Notes: generated from the sequence alone by a model not told the origin. Counted from the stretch's first letter, positions 44,870 through 56,553 are shown. The stretch: DNA of 64,000 nucleotides from Dama dama (GCF_033118175.1 NC_083697.1:24960001-25024000); one strand, 5' to 3'. Numbers and translations are program-made.

Positions 44870-45010
44870 CAGGGTCGCTTTGGTCGTGTCTGACTCTTTG
44901 CAATCCTGTGGACTGTGGCCTGCCAGGCTTCTCTGTCAGGGAGGGGGTTCTCCAGGCAAGAACACTGGAGCATATTGGCCAACACTGGCTGCCATACCCT
45001 TCTAGAGCTC
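44870..45010 (-). repeat. Bov-tA-like segment inside the L1 5' UTR
   Basis: 'gctttggtcgtgtctgactc', 'tgtggactgtggcctgccag' and 'tctccaggcaagaacactgg' are antisense Bov-tA body sequence embedded in otherwise L1-specific 5' UTR, with no tRNA head and no target duplication seen. Its surroundings read as the usual ruminant L1 5' UTR, so it is probably a fixed part of this L1 lineage, captured before this copy inserted. Confidence 0.75.
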
Positions 45011-45659
45011 TATATTTCCTGCCGCCCTAGCCGCCAGCCCCCTAAATACCTGGTGCTGCCAGAACCCCTGCGACCCAAGCAGCTGCACCACCTCCAGGCC
45101 TGGCCCTCACAGGGGCGAACCCAAGTCCCCCAGGGCAGCCTCAGGAGCAAACCCCAGTGGAACCACATGCAGAGGTGGAAATAAAACCACAACTGAAACC
45201 CAGGGGCAGTGTGGCTAAGGAAGAAGACCCAAAACCTTCCCACCAGCTGTACAAGCTGCAGATTAAATCCATACAATAAACAAGGCAGACTCTGTGTCTA
45301 TGGAATACATAAAAGGGCATTGAGAGCTCCCACAAAAGAAAACGCACTAGTTCTGCTAGCTGTGGACAATGGAGGCAAGAATACACAGGAGTAGGACCAG
45401 GTCAGAATCTGAGCTGCCCCCACAGCAGATCCAGAGATCAGCACAGTGGTAGAGGGCATCCTAGGGAAGTGAAGTGGACTGTGACTCCCAGTGAGGGAAA
45501 GGACTCTTGAAAGCAGTGACTCAAGAAAAACATTTATTATTCTTACGTTTTGACTTGTTCTGTAGATGCTTTTGGATTTTTTTTTCCCCTTTTTCTACCT
45601 ACTCTGTTGTAGTTGTCAATTTTATTGGCACTATGAAATCTAATTAAGCTTCTGAGCTT

Positions 45660-47330
45660 TTTTATTCTTTTTCTTCTCAGTCGTATTTTTTATTGTTATA
45701 AACCTCTGTCTCTGTGTTTGGCTTTTGCAGTTATGGGGAGTTGTTTTTTTTTTTTCTCTCTTTTAATTTTTAATTTATTCCTTTGCTTGCTTTTCCTACT
45801 GTACTTTTCCCCTTGCAGTTAATCTTTAAATCTTCTTTATCTACCTCTGTTTAAGTTTGCATATCTATTCTTTCTTTCCTTTAGTCTCAACATATTCATT
45901 AGTTTTATTTCATTGCTTTATTCCCCAATTGGCACCTTGCATTAGTTTTGTTTTCCAATTTGTGCTTTAGTTAATTTTGTTCTGGTAGGCATACTTTTTG
46001 GTTACCTTTGTTTGCTGGGTCAGTCTATTGTATTTTATTTTTGTTGGGCTGTTTAGATTTCACTTGTGGGTATATATGTATATTCAGTCACATTTTTTAT
46101 TGTTGTTATAAAGCTCTGCCTCCATGTTGGGCCTCTGCAGTTCTGTGGAGTTTTCCTTTTTATCCTTTTCTCTTTCTTCTTCCGTTTTTTTTTTTTTTCC
46201 TCTTTTTTATAATTTTAATTTCTTAAGCTTATTATATTTTTTCTACATGTATTCCTTAGTTTGCCTTTCCTACTGTTCTTTTCCCCTTGCAGTTAATCTT
46301 TAATGTATATAAATCTTCTTCATCTACCTACTTAACTTTGCATATCGATTCTTTCCTTTCGTTCCTTTCCTCTCGACATATTTGTTAATATTATTATCAT
46401 TGCTTTATTCGCCAGTTGGCACCTTCCTTTAGTTTTGTTTTCCAGTTTGTGCTTTAGTTAGTTTTGTTCTGGTAGGTATAATTTTTGGTTTCCTTTGTTT
46501 GCCAGCTCAATCTACTGTACTTTATTTTTGTTGGGCTGTTTTGATTTTGCTTATGGATGTATATGTATATGTGTATATTCAGTCACATTTTTTATTGTTT
46601 TTATAAGCCTCTGCATCTACATTGGGCTTTTACAGTTCTGTGGAGTTTTCCTTTTATCTTTCTTCTTCAACTTATTTTTCTTTTCTCTTTTTACAATTTT
46701 AACTTTCAATTTTTTTAAATCTATTATATTTTTTCTACTTTTATTCCTTTGTTTGCCTTTCCTACTGCTCTTTTCCCCTTGCAGTTAATCTTTAATGTAT
46801 ATAAATCTTCATCTACCTCTTCCCTGATGGCTCAGATGATAAAGCATCTGCCTGCAATGTGGGAGACCTGGGTTTGATTCTTCGGTTGGGAAGATCCCCT
46901 GGAGTCGGAAATGGCAACCCACTCCAGTACCTCTGCCTGGAAAATCCTACGGACAGAGGAGCCTGGTAGGCTACAAACCATGGGGTCGCAAAGAGTCAGA
47001 CATGACTGAGTGGCTTCAGTTTCACTTTCACTTTCATTTACCTCTATTTAACTTTGTATATCTATCCTTTCTTTTCTTTCTTTCCTTTCCTCTCAACATA
47101 TTTGTTAGTTTTGTTTTCATTGCTTTATTCCCCATTTGGCACCTTGCTTTACTTTTTTTCTTTTCCAGTTTGTGCTTTAGCTAGTTTTGTTCTTAACTGG
47201 TAAATATAATTTTTGATTTCCTTTGTTTGCTGGGTCAGTCTATTGTACTTTTATTTTAGTTGTGATGTTTTGACTTTGCTCATGGGTATATATGTATATG
47301 TGTATATTCCATTATTTTAATTATCATTTG
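45660..47330 (+). repeat. T-rich tandem units of about 490 bp in the L1 5' UTR
   Basis: Anchor phrases recur in the same order. 'ttccccttgcagttaatctt' occurs near 45807, 46281 and 46771. 'ttgttgggctgtt' occurs near 46041 and 46528, with a degraded version near 47257. 'cagtcacattttttattg' and 'ttctgtggagttttcctttt' also recur. Spacing is about 474-490 bp, and about 504 bp for the last interval once the nested Bov-tA is subtracted. There are about three units, the first shortened. Tandem promoter-bearing monomers are known in other L1 lineages; promoter activity here is inference. Confidence 0.75.
46821..47032 (+). mobile_element. Bov-tA SINE nested in the L1 5' UTR
   Basis: Full-length sense copy ('tccctgatggctcagatgat' to 'gagtggcttcagtttcactt') between TTCATCTACCTCT (46808-46820) and TTCATTTACCTCT (47033-47045), a 13-bp target duplication with one difference. 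It postdates the L1. Confidence 0.94.
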
Positions 47331-47854
47331 CCTGATTTGGTAACTGCCATTTGTCTGGGGTTCATCTTTGGTTCCTCGTTTTTGGATATTTGTTTTAATC
47401 TCACTTAATGCCATAACAAACAACTTGTGGAATATTTGTTCCTGACCAGAGATCAAGCCGTGAGCCTTTGGAGTGGGAGCACTGACTCTAAGACCCTAGA
47501 GTAACCAGAGAACTAACCCTAGCGGGTATCAAATAGTGAGAACTCAAGACAAAGGCAACTGCTGGAGTATAAGGCCCAGCATCACTGAACCACGAATAGC
47601 ACCCTGTGCAGGACACCTCATCCAAACAACAAACTAAACAAAAATACAAACCCAGCCATCAGCAGACAGGTTATCTCCTCACTCAGCCTTGGCCAACAGA
47701 GGAAAAGCAAACAAACAAAACCAGCACAAATCTCACTCTATAAGAAGCTTACACAAACCACTGGACAAACCTTAGGAGGGCAGAAACCAAAGGAAGAAAG
47801 AATTCAACCTTGAAGCCTAGGAAAAGGAGACCTCAAACACAATAAGAAAAAATA

Positions 47855-48360
47855 ATGAAAAAGCAGAGAAATACTACACAAATAAAGGAACAAGCTAGTA
47901 GCACAGAAGTCCAAATAAATGAAGAGGAAGTAGGCAAACTACCTGAAAAAGAATTCAGAATAATGATAGTAAAGATGATAAAAAACCATGAAAACAAAAT
48001 GGAGAAAATGCAAGAATCAATTAACAAAGACCTAGAAGAATTAAAGAATAAACATACACAGACAAACAGCACAATTAATGACATTAAAATACTCTAGAAG
48101 GAACCAATAGCAGAATTTCTGAAGCAGAAGAATGAATCAGTGAGCTGATCTTTCAGCAGAAACTCTGCAGGCAAGAAGGGAATGGCAGGATATTTAAAGT
48201 ACTGAAAGGGGAAAATCTATAACCAAGATTACTGTACCTGGCAAGGATCTCATTCAAAATTGATGGAGAAATAAAAACTTTTCAGACAAAAAGCAAAAGT
48301 TAAGAGGATTCAGTACCACTAAACCAGCTTTACAACAAATGTTAAATAAGTCAAGAAATA
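47855..48360 (+). pseudogene. L1 ORF1 relic, truncated
   Basis: The ATG at 47855 opens an 80-codon frame. It starts MKKQRNTTQIKEQ and contains the ruminant ORF1p N-terminal block GKLPEKEFRIMIVKMI, then a Lys/Glu-rich coiled-coil start (NKMEKMQESINKDLEELKNK). ORF1p normally is an RNA-binding trimer: coiled coil, RRM, C-terminal domain. Here a 1-bp deletion near 48087-48095 creates a TAG at 48095-48097. The sequence then jumps from the coiled coil ('atgaatcagtgagct', about 48145) to the ORF1 end ('agaaactctgcaggcaagaa'), deleting the RRM and most of the C-terminal domain. Non-functional. Confidence 0.88.
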
Positions 48361-48408
48361 CAAGAGAAGAAAAAAGATCTACAAAATCAACACCAAACAA
48401 TTAAGAAA

Positions 48409-51400
48409 ATGTCAATGGAAACATATATATCAATAATTACTTTAAATGTCAATGGATTAAATGCTCCAACCAAAAGACACAGACTGGCTGAATGGATACA
48501 AAAACAAGACCCATATATATGCTGTCTACAAGAAATCCACTTCAGACCTAAAGACACATATAGACTGAAAGTGAGGGGATGGAAAAATATATTCCATGAA
48601 AATGGGAAGCAAAAGAAAGCTGGAGTAGCAATCCTCACATCAGATAAAATAAAGAAGATTACAAGAGATAAGGAAGGACACTACATAATGATCAAGGGAT
48701 CAATCCAAGAGGAAGACAACAAGTTGTAACTATCTATGCATCCAACCTAGGAGCACCTCAATACATAAAACAAACACTAAAAGACATAAAAGGGGAAACT
48801 GACAGTAACACAATAATAGTAGGAGACTTAGTAACACCCAACTCACACCAATGGACAGATCATCAGATCAGAAAGTTAATAAGGAAACACAAGTTTTAAA
48901 TCATACATTACATGAGATGGATCTCTTTGACATCTTCAGGACATTCCATCCAAATGCAGAAGAATACACCTTCTTCTCAAGTGCACACAGAACATTCTCC
49001 AGGATAAGTCACACCTTGGGTCACAAATCAAACCTCAGTAAATTTAAGAAGATTGAAATCATATCAAACATCTTCTCTGACCACAACGTTATGAAACTAA
49101 ATATCAATTACACATACACACAAAACTGTAAGAAACACAAACACATGGAGATTAAGCAACACATTTCTAAATAACCAACAGGTTACTGAAGAAATCAAAA
49201 AGGAAATAAAAAAATTTCTACAAACAAATGACAATGAAAATTCAACATGCTTTCATGGGATGAAACCTATGGGATGCAGCAAAAGTCGCTCTAAGAGGGA
49301 CGTTTATAGCAATACAATCTTACCTCAAGAAACAAAAAAACATCGAATAGACAACCTAACTTTATACCTAAAACAACTGGAAAAAGAAGAACAAAAAAAC
49401 CCCCAAAATTAGTAGAAGGAAAAAAATCATAAAGATCTGAGCAGTATATGAAAAAGAAAGAAACAATAGTAAAGATTAATAAGAACCAAAAGCTGGTTCT
49501 TTGAGAAGATAAATAAAATTGACAAACCTTTAGCTCAACTCATCAAGGGAAAGAGAGAGAAGAATCATATTAACAAAATTAAAAATGAAAAAGCAGAGGT
49601 TACAACAGACAATGCAGGAATACAAAGGATTATAAGACACTATTATGAACAATTATATGGCAATAAAATGGATAAGCTGGAAGAAATGACAGGTTCTTAG
49701 AAAAGTTCAATCTTCTAAGACTGAACCAGGAAGAAATAGAAATTATGAACAACCCAATTACAAGCACTGAAATTGAAGCTGTGATAAAAAATCTCCCAGA
49801 AAACAAAAGCCCAGGACTAGATAGCTTCACAGGGGAATTCTATCAACCATTTAGAGACGAGCTAATGCCTGTCCTTCTAAACCTCTTTCAAAAAAATTGC
49901 AGAGGAAGGAACACTTCCAAACTCATTCAAGGACCACCATCACCCTGATTTCAAAACCCGACAAAGACAACACACTAAAGGAAAACTACAGGCCAATATC
50001 ACTGATGAACATAGATGCAAATATCCTCAACAAAATTTTAGCAAACAGAATTTGGCAACACATCAAAAAGTTCATACACCATGATCAAGTTGGGTTTATT
50101 CCAGGGATGCAAGGTTTCTTCAATATACACAAACCAATCAATGTGATACAGCATATTAACAAACTGAAAGATAAAAACCACATGATACTCTCAACAGATG
50201 CAGAAAAATCCTTTGACAAAATGCAGCACCCATTTATGATTAAAACTCTTTCAAAAATAGGTATAGAAGGAACCTACCTCAACATAGTAAAGGTCATATA
50301 TGATAAGCCTACAGCAAACATTATTCTCAATGGTGGAAAACTGAAAGCATTCTCCCTAAGATCAGGAATAAGACAAGGGTGTCCACTTTCACCACTGTTA
50401 TTCAACATAGTTCTGAAAGTCCTAGCTACAGCAATCAGAGAAGAAAAAGAAATAAACAGAATCCAGATTGGAAAAGAAGTAAAGCTCTCACTGTTTGCAG
50501 ATGACATGATTCTGTACATAGAAAACCCTAAAGAAAGTATCAGAAAATTACTAGAGTTAATCAGTGAATTTAGCAAAGTTGCAAGATACAAAATCAATAC
50601 ACAGAAATCACTTGCATTTCTATATACTAACAATGAAAAAGCAGAAAGAGAAATTAAGCAATCAATCTCATTCACCATTGCAACAAGAAGAATGTCTAGG
50701 AATAAACTTACCTAAGGAGACAAAAGAACTGTCCACAGAAAATTATAAGACACTGATTAAAGAAATCAAAGATGACATAAACAGATAGATATTCCATGTT
50801 CCTGGGTAGGAAGAATCAATATTGTGAAAATGTCTATACTACCAAATGCAATCTACGGATGCAATGCGATCCCTATCAAATTACCAATGGCATTTTTCAG
50901 AGAACTAGGACAGAAAAATGTCACAGTTCATATGGAAACACAAAACACCCTGAATAGCCAAAGTAATCTTGACAAAGAAGAACAGAGCTGTAGGAATCAA
51001 TCTTCCTGACTTCAGATTATACTACAAAGCTACAGTCATCAAGTCAGTATGGTACTGGCACAAAAACATAGACCAACGGAACAAGATAAAAAGCCCAGAA
51101 ATAAACCCATGCACCTATGGGTACCTTATTTTTTACAAAAGGAGACAAGAATATACAGTGGGGAAAAGACAGCCTCTTCAATAAATGGTGCTGGGAAAAC
51201 TGGACAGCTACATGTAAAAGAATGAACTTAGAACACTTCCTAATACCATACACAAAGATAAACTCAAAATGGATTAAAGACCTAAATGTAAGACCAGAAA
51301 CTATAAAACTCTTAAAGGAAAACATAGGCAGTACACTCGATGATATAAATAAAAGCAAGATCCTCTATAACCTGCCTCCTAAAGTAACAGAAATAAAAAC

Positions 51401-52497
51401 AAAAGTAAGCAAGTGGGACCTGATTAAACTTAAAATCTTTTGCACAACAAAAGAAACTATAAGCAAGGTGAAAAGACAACCCTCAGAATAGGAGAAAATA
51501 ATAGCAAATGCAACAACTGACAAAGGATTAATTTCCAAAATATGCAAGCAGCTCATACACCTCAATACCAGAAAAACAAACCACCCAATCAAAAAGTGGG
51601 GAAAAGACCTAAACAGACATTTCTCCAAAGAAGACAAGACATACAAATGGCTAACAAACACATGAAAAGATGCTTAACATTGCTCATTATTAGAGAAATG
51701 CAAATCAAAACCACAATGATATATCACTTCACACCAGTCAGAATGGCCATCATCAATCAGTCTACAAATAATAAATGCTGGAGAGGGTGTGGAGAAAAGG
51801 GAACATTCTTTCACTGTTGGTGGGAATGTAAATTGATGCAACCACTATGGAAGATGGTATGGAGAGTCCTTAAAAAACTAGAAATAAAACCACTGTAAGA
51901 CCCAGCAATCCCACTCCTACGAATATACCCTGAGGAAACCAAAATTGAAAAAGACACATGTATCCCGTTGTTCATTGCAGTACTATTTTCAATAGCTAGA
52001 ACATGGAAGCAACTTAGATGTTCATCAACAGATGAATGGGTAAAGAATTATGTACGTATACACAATGGAATATTACTCAGCCATAAAAAGGAACACATTT
52101 GAGTCAGTTCTGATGAGGTGGATGAACCTAGAACCTATTATACAGAGTGAAGTGAGTGTGAAAGAGAAAGATAAATATCATATTCTAAAACACATATTCG
52201 GAATCTAGGAAAATGGTACTGAAGAATTTATTTACAGGGCAGCAATGGAGAAACAGACATAGAGAATAGACTTATGGACATGGGGAGAGGGGAGGAAAGG
52301 GTGAGATGTATGGAAAGAGTAATTTGGGAACTTACATTACCATGTGTAAACTAGATAGCCAACCGGGAATTTGCAGTATGACTCAGGAAACTCAAACAGG
52401 GGCTCTGTATCAACCTACAGGGGTGGGATGGGAAAGAGATGGGAGGGAGGTTCAAAAGGGAGGGGATATATGTATACCTATGGCTGATTCTTGTTGA
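48409..52497 (+). pseudogene. L1 ORF2 relic (endonuclease-reverse transcriptase)
   Basis: The frame at 48409 opens the endonuclease (ISIITLNVNGLNAPTKRHR, then CCLQEIHF with the catalytic Glu). It shifts near 48710-48730. The GDFN motif reads GDLV (about 48822-48833), losing the conserved Asn, while the SDHN block remains at about 49075-49090. Reverse transcriptase blocks follow: RPISLMN, GIRQGCPLSPLLFNIV and the catalytic FADD at 50494-50505, in a 272-codon frame (49897-50715). Later frames carry the connection region, the Cys-rich end (CWRGCGEKGTFFHCWWEC, near 51778-51831) and the ruminant C-terminal end GGDICIPMADSC, stopping at 52497. At least five frame shifts exclude activity. Confidence 0.92.
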
Positions 52498-52565
52498 AGT
52501 TTGACAGAAAACAGCAAAATTCTGTAAAGCGATTATCCGTCAATAAAAAATAAATTAAAAAAAAC
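52498..52565 (+). other. L1 3' UTR and poly(A) end
   Basis: 'ctgtaaagcgattatccgtc' followed by AATAAA (in 'caataaaaaataaattaaaa') and an A-run. This very short 3' UTR is typical of ruminant L1. The target duplication follows immediately. Confidence 0.85.
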
Positions 52566-52577
52566 CTAAATGATTAG

Positions 52578-52977
52578 TACCCTCATAGCAAAGTCTCCAA
52601 CAATTAACATAGACTCAAAAGTTATTTTCCTCATTGGAAATTTTCAGTGATAAGCAAAATATTCATTCACTATGAAGAGGACCCTGAGTATGCCCTCTGC
52701 TTCCATAAAACATCTCTAGTAAGAGGAAACTCCTACTGAACTGAAGGTAGTAGCTACATAGTGTCAAATATAATGCCTGTCAAAACTTTTTGAGGAATTC
52801 TGTAAATAAACAAGGGTTGAAGGAAATTTTAAATTGTGCCATTTTATAGTTTTACTTTATGTAGTACACTATGGATATTTAATCACTCTTTCTATTCTGG
52901 AAATATCTTAGTATTCACACAGTGTCTGAGCTACCATTTGGGGGCAATGTGGAAGAAGCTTGACTAGCTGGGAACCA
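52578..52977. other. Unassigned DNA between two L1 elements
   Basis: About 400 bp of AT-rich sequence with no gene or repeat recognised. Confidence 0.5.
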
Positions 52978-54795
52978 TTGATTCCTTTATTTTTTCATTT
53001 CAGTTATGGTATTTGTCATCTCTGGTTGTTCTTTATATTTTCTAATTCTTTGTTTAAAAATTCTAACTTCTGGCTCTGAACCTCTCTTCTCTTCCCAAGT
53101 TCTCTGATCATCTTTATGATGATTACTCTGAACTCTTTCTCAGGTAGACTGCCTATCTCCACCTCACTTAGTTCTTCTTCTGGGGTTTTATTTTGTTCCT
53201 TCATCTGACCATATTCCTCTACCACCTCATTTTGTCTAAGTTGCCATGGGCATTTTTATGTATGTGGTAGGGTAGTTACATTTCTCAACCTTGGAGAAGC
53301 GGCGCTCTGTAGGTGTCCTGTGGGTCCCAGAGTGCACTCCCCTCTGGTCACCCAAACTATATGCTCATGGGGTTCCCCTAAACAGGCTGTGTGGGGCTTG
53401 CTTTGGGGGCAGGCTGGCTCTGTGGGCAGTCTAATAGGCTTGGTTGGCTCCTAGTCTGGTTGGTTGCCGGGCCCTGTCTTGTGTGGATGCTGCTGGCTGC
53501 TGTTTAGTGGGGCCTGGTCACAAGGTGGCTGGTCGAAGAACCCTAGGGGCCCTGGGGCCAGTACCACCTCACCAGTGGGCAGAGTCAGGGTCCCCAAGGA
53601 CTTGGGGGCTGTTGCCCACTCACTGGCAGGTGAAGACAGAATCTGGGGTTAGTGCCAGTCTACTGGCAGGCAGAGTTGATTCCTGGAGTCTGGTTATAAG
53701 ACCCATGAGTCCCGGAGCTTTCTTCAGATTGTTGGGGTGCGGCGTTCCTGACACAGCTGGCTGTGAGGTCTGGAATGTCCTGAAGGTTGTGTTGGCCTGT
53801 TAGTGGGCAAGGCCAGGGCCCAGCTGGTCACAGGGGCCAGTCTGGCCTGTGTTGCAGGATCACCGTTTTCTTGCTTCTGGTGTCTGTACCCTAGTGGGTG
53901 AGGCTGGTCTAGAGGCTTGTGCAGCTTCCTGGTGGAGGGGCTGGTGCCTGCCCACTGATGTGTGGAGCTGGGTCTTGGCCCTCTGGTGGACTGGACTATG
54001 TCTAGCAGCATGTCTGGGAGCAGCTGTGGGCTCTTTAGTCTTTAGGCAGCCAGTCTGTTGGTTAGCCAGTTTGTTGTTTGGTGTGGTGTCCCCTGCAGCA
54101 CTGAAGCCTACAGGCCATCGGGTGGGGCCAGGTCTGGGTACCAGTGAGCCAATATGTAGCTGCCAGGAGGGTTTTTGCATTTGGATGTCCCCAGCATGTC
54201 TCCCACTAGTGTCTACATCCGGTGGGGGAGCTGCAGTCCCCACCCACTCCTAGTACAGACACATCCCTCTCCAGGAGGCTGAGACCCGCAGGTATGACTG
54301 GCCCGGGTTCCTATCAAATTACTTGTTTTGCCCTGGGTGCTTGTGTGCATGAGATTTTGTGTGAGCCCATTAAGACTGAAGTCTCTGTTTTCCCCAGTCC
54401 TGTGGGGCTCCTGCTATTAGGCCCTGCTGTCTGGCATCTTCCTGGTGCCAGACCCCTGGGCCGGGGTGGGGGTGAGAGGCTGACATGCAGCTCAGAATTC
54501 TTACTCCTGTTGGAGAACCTCTGTAATATATTTATTCTCCAGTTTGTGGGTTGCTCACCTGAGGGTATGGAATTAGATATCACAAGTTTGCCTGCCTGTC
54601 TTGGGCTGTGGCTTCTTCTTTACATCTTTAATGGTAGAAGATCTTTTCCAGGAGGTTCCGGTCTTTTCCATCAGTGGTTACTCTGCAGAGAGTTGTAGGG
54701 TAGGTGCACTCATGATGGGAGGTGAGCAGAGTTTCTTTCTGCTCTGCCATCTGGGTCGCTCTGATCCAGCATCAGCTGGGATCTACACTGAGTCC
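52978..54795 (-). mobile_element. Second L1, 5' UTR and ORF1 start only, antisense
   Basis: Read on the minus strand, it starts near 54795 ('gcgacccagatggcagagca'), has a GC-rich 5' UTR of about 1.5 kb, then ORF1 N-terminal coding sequence ending abruptly near 52978. The rest of ORF1, ORF2 and the 3' end are absent. Retaining the 5' end while losing the 3' end is the reverse of normal 5' truncation, so a later deletion or rearrangement is likely. The GC-rich part contains several degenerate repeats of a 'gtgggcagagtc'-like phrase. Confidence 0.72.
53016..53225 (-). pseudogene. L1 ORF1 N-terminal relic
   Basis: A 69-codon antisense frame reads MVEEYGQMKEQNKTPEEELS, then EIGSLPEKEFRVIIIKMI and a charged coiled-coil start. 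The SLPEKEFR block is the same landmark as in the full-length L1 at 47.9 kb, but the sequence is clearly diverged, indicating a different L1 subfamily. It ends before the RNA-binding domain. Confidence 0.82.
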
Positions 54796-55378
54796 TGATC
54801 AAAGATTCAGGCTGATTTTGTATTATATATTTGACTACCTGAGTGAAATTCCTTTCCTTCTTCATTCCCTCCCACCTTCCTCCCTTTCTTCTTTCCTTTC
54901 TTCAGTTAAATACTTTGTGACAATTAGATTCACCAGCAGTAATAATGAGAGATTTACTGTACCCTTTACCCAGTTGCCTTCAGTGGTATTGTAAAACTAT
55001 AGCATACTATCACAACCAGGATATTTACATTGATATAGGTCAAGGTACAGAACATTTACATTACATGGGGATCTACCATATTGCCTTTATAGTCACACTT
55101 GCTTCTCTCTTGCCCTAATCCTGTCATTTCAGGAATGTCCCACAAAGGAATCTTTCAGTATATAATCTTTTGAGATTGGCTTTTCTCACTTAGCATACTT
55201 TTCTGGAACTTCATTCAAGCTGTTATGTGTATCAGTGATTCATCTTTTTTATTGCTGAGTAATAGTCCATGGTATGGATATACCAGTTTGTTTAACTATT
55301 ATTCACCAGTTGAAAGACATCTGGGTTTGTTTCCAGTTTTTGTTATTCAGAATAAAGCTGCTACAGAAGCTTGTATAT

Positions 55379-55468
55379 GAATATTCATAGCAGCATTATT
55401 CACAGTAACCAAAAGGTAAAAACAACACAAATGTACATCAACAGATAAATGGATAAACAAAATGTGTG

Positions 55469-55499
<31 letters not shown>

Positions 55500-55880
55500 A
55501 TGTATATATATTAGCATGGAATATTGTTCAGCCTTAGAAAAGAATGAAGTTCTGTATATGCTACAACATAGATGAACCTTGCAAAGATTATGCTAAGTGA
55601 AATAAGTCAGATACAAAAGAACACACTGTACAATTTCACTTACTAATGTGAATTGCCAAGAATAGGCAAATTCACAAAGACAGAAAGTAGAATAGAGGTT
55701 AGCAGGGGCTGAAGAAGAGAAAGAAATGGGGAGTTATCATTTAGTGAGGATGAAGTTTCTGCTTGGGATAATGAATACTATTGATTATTGCATGATATTG
55801 TGGATGTACTTAATGCCAATGAGTTGTACAAATCAAAACTCTAAATTTTATGTATATTTTCCCACAATTTTAAAAAAAGA
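55379..55880 (+). mobile_element. L1M 3' end, sense, nested in antisense L1M
   Basis: 'attcatagcagcattattca', 'aatgtacatcaacagataaa', 'gcatggaatattgttcagcc', 'gctaagtgaaataagtcaga', 'tgagttgtacaaatcaaaac' and an A-run near 55871-55878 are a sense L1 ORF2 end and 3' UTR. The opposite-strand L1M is continuous across it. Similar flanks ('aagcttgtatat' and 'aagcatttgtgtgt') may be an eroded target duplication. Confidence 0.75.
55463..55512 (+). repeat. Compound (TG)/(TA) microsatellite
   Basis: TGTGTG, a TATATATA block, about eleven TG units and TATG/TATA at the end, within the nested L1 3' UTR. Confidence 0.95.
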
Positions 55881-56553
55881 ATATATAAGCATTTGTGTGT
55901 AGGTTTTCATATGAATAGAAGTCTTAATTTCTCTGGGATAAAAGTCCATAAATGCAGTTGCTAGTTTGTATGATAGTTTTATTTGTGTTTTTCAGGAAAA
56001 TGCCAGAACTGTACATTTTAAATTCCCATCACCAATGCATCAGTGGTCCAGTATCTATCTCTGCATACTCACCAATACATGGTGTTGTCACTAATTAAAA
56101 AAAAAAGTTAACCATTCTGATAGGTGTGTAGTGGTATCTATCTCACTGTAGCTTTAATTTGCATTTCCCTGATAACCAGTGACACTGAATGTCTTCTCAG
56201 ATGCGTTTTGCCAATTTTATATCTTCCTAGTTGAAGTATCTCTGCATATATTTTGCCTGTTTTCTAACTGTATGGTTCACTTTTTTACTATTGACTTTTG
56301 AGAGTTCTTTACATAGTCTACATACTAGACCTTTGGCAGAGGTATAGTTTGCAAACAGTTGCAACTACTCTTATCATCTGTCTCTCAATCCTTCTAATAT
56401 CATCTTTCATAGAACAAAATTTTTAAGTTTTGATGAAGTCTGATTTATCATTTTTTCTTTCTGTGGATTATATTTTTGTCAGATCTAAGAACTCCTTGCT
56501 TAGTCCTAGATCCCAAAGTTTCTTCCTATATTTTTGATTATTATTTCCCTTAA

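Larger units (their letters stand above)
43892..52565 (+). mobile_element. Ruminant L1 LINE, essentially full length, with perfect target duplication
   Basis: An 8.67-kb sense L1 begins with the ruminant L1 5' sequence ('gaacaagatggcagaggagt', 'gtggacgtggagcacatctc') and ends in 'aataaaaaataaatt' plus an A-run. CTAAATGATTAG occurs at both borders (43880-43891 and 52566-52577), so the insertion is complete and not 5'-truncated. Parts in order: 5' UTR (about 43892-47854), ORF1 relic (47855-48360), ORF2 relic (48409-52497), short 3' UTR and poly(A). A Bov-tA inserted later at 46821-47032. Both ORFs are broken, so the copy cannot move by itself. Confidence 0.95.

Noticed and set aside
44241..44903. 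220-codon antisense frame
   Set aside because: It lies wholly in the GC-richer 5' UTR of the sense L1, where stop codons are rarer. No protein family is recognisable.
45660..47330. CRISPR-like or satellite array
   Set aside because: The units are about 490 bp, T-rich and diverged, and lie inside an L1 5' UTR. There are no short identical repeats with unique spacers.
50274..50678. 134-codon antisense frame
   Set aside because: It is the complement of the L1 ORF2 reverse transcriptase, which is recognisable on the plus strand.
53444..54698. Several frames of 119-158 codons on both strands
   Set aside because: They fall in the GC-rich 5' UTR of the antisense L1. Open frames on both strands at once reflect base composition, not coding.
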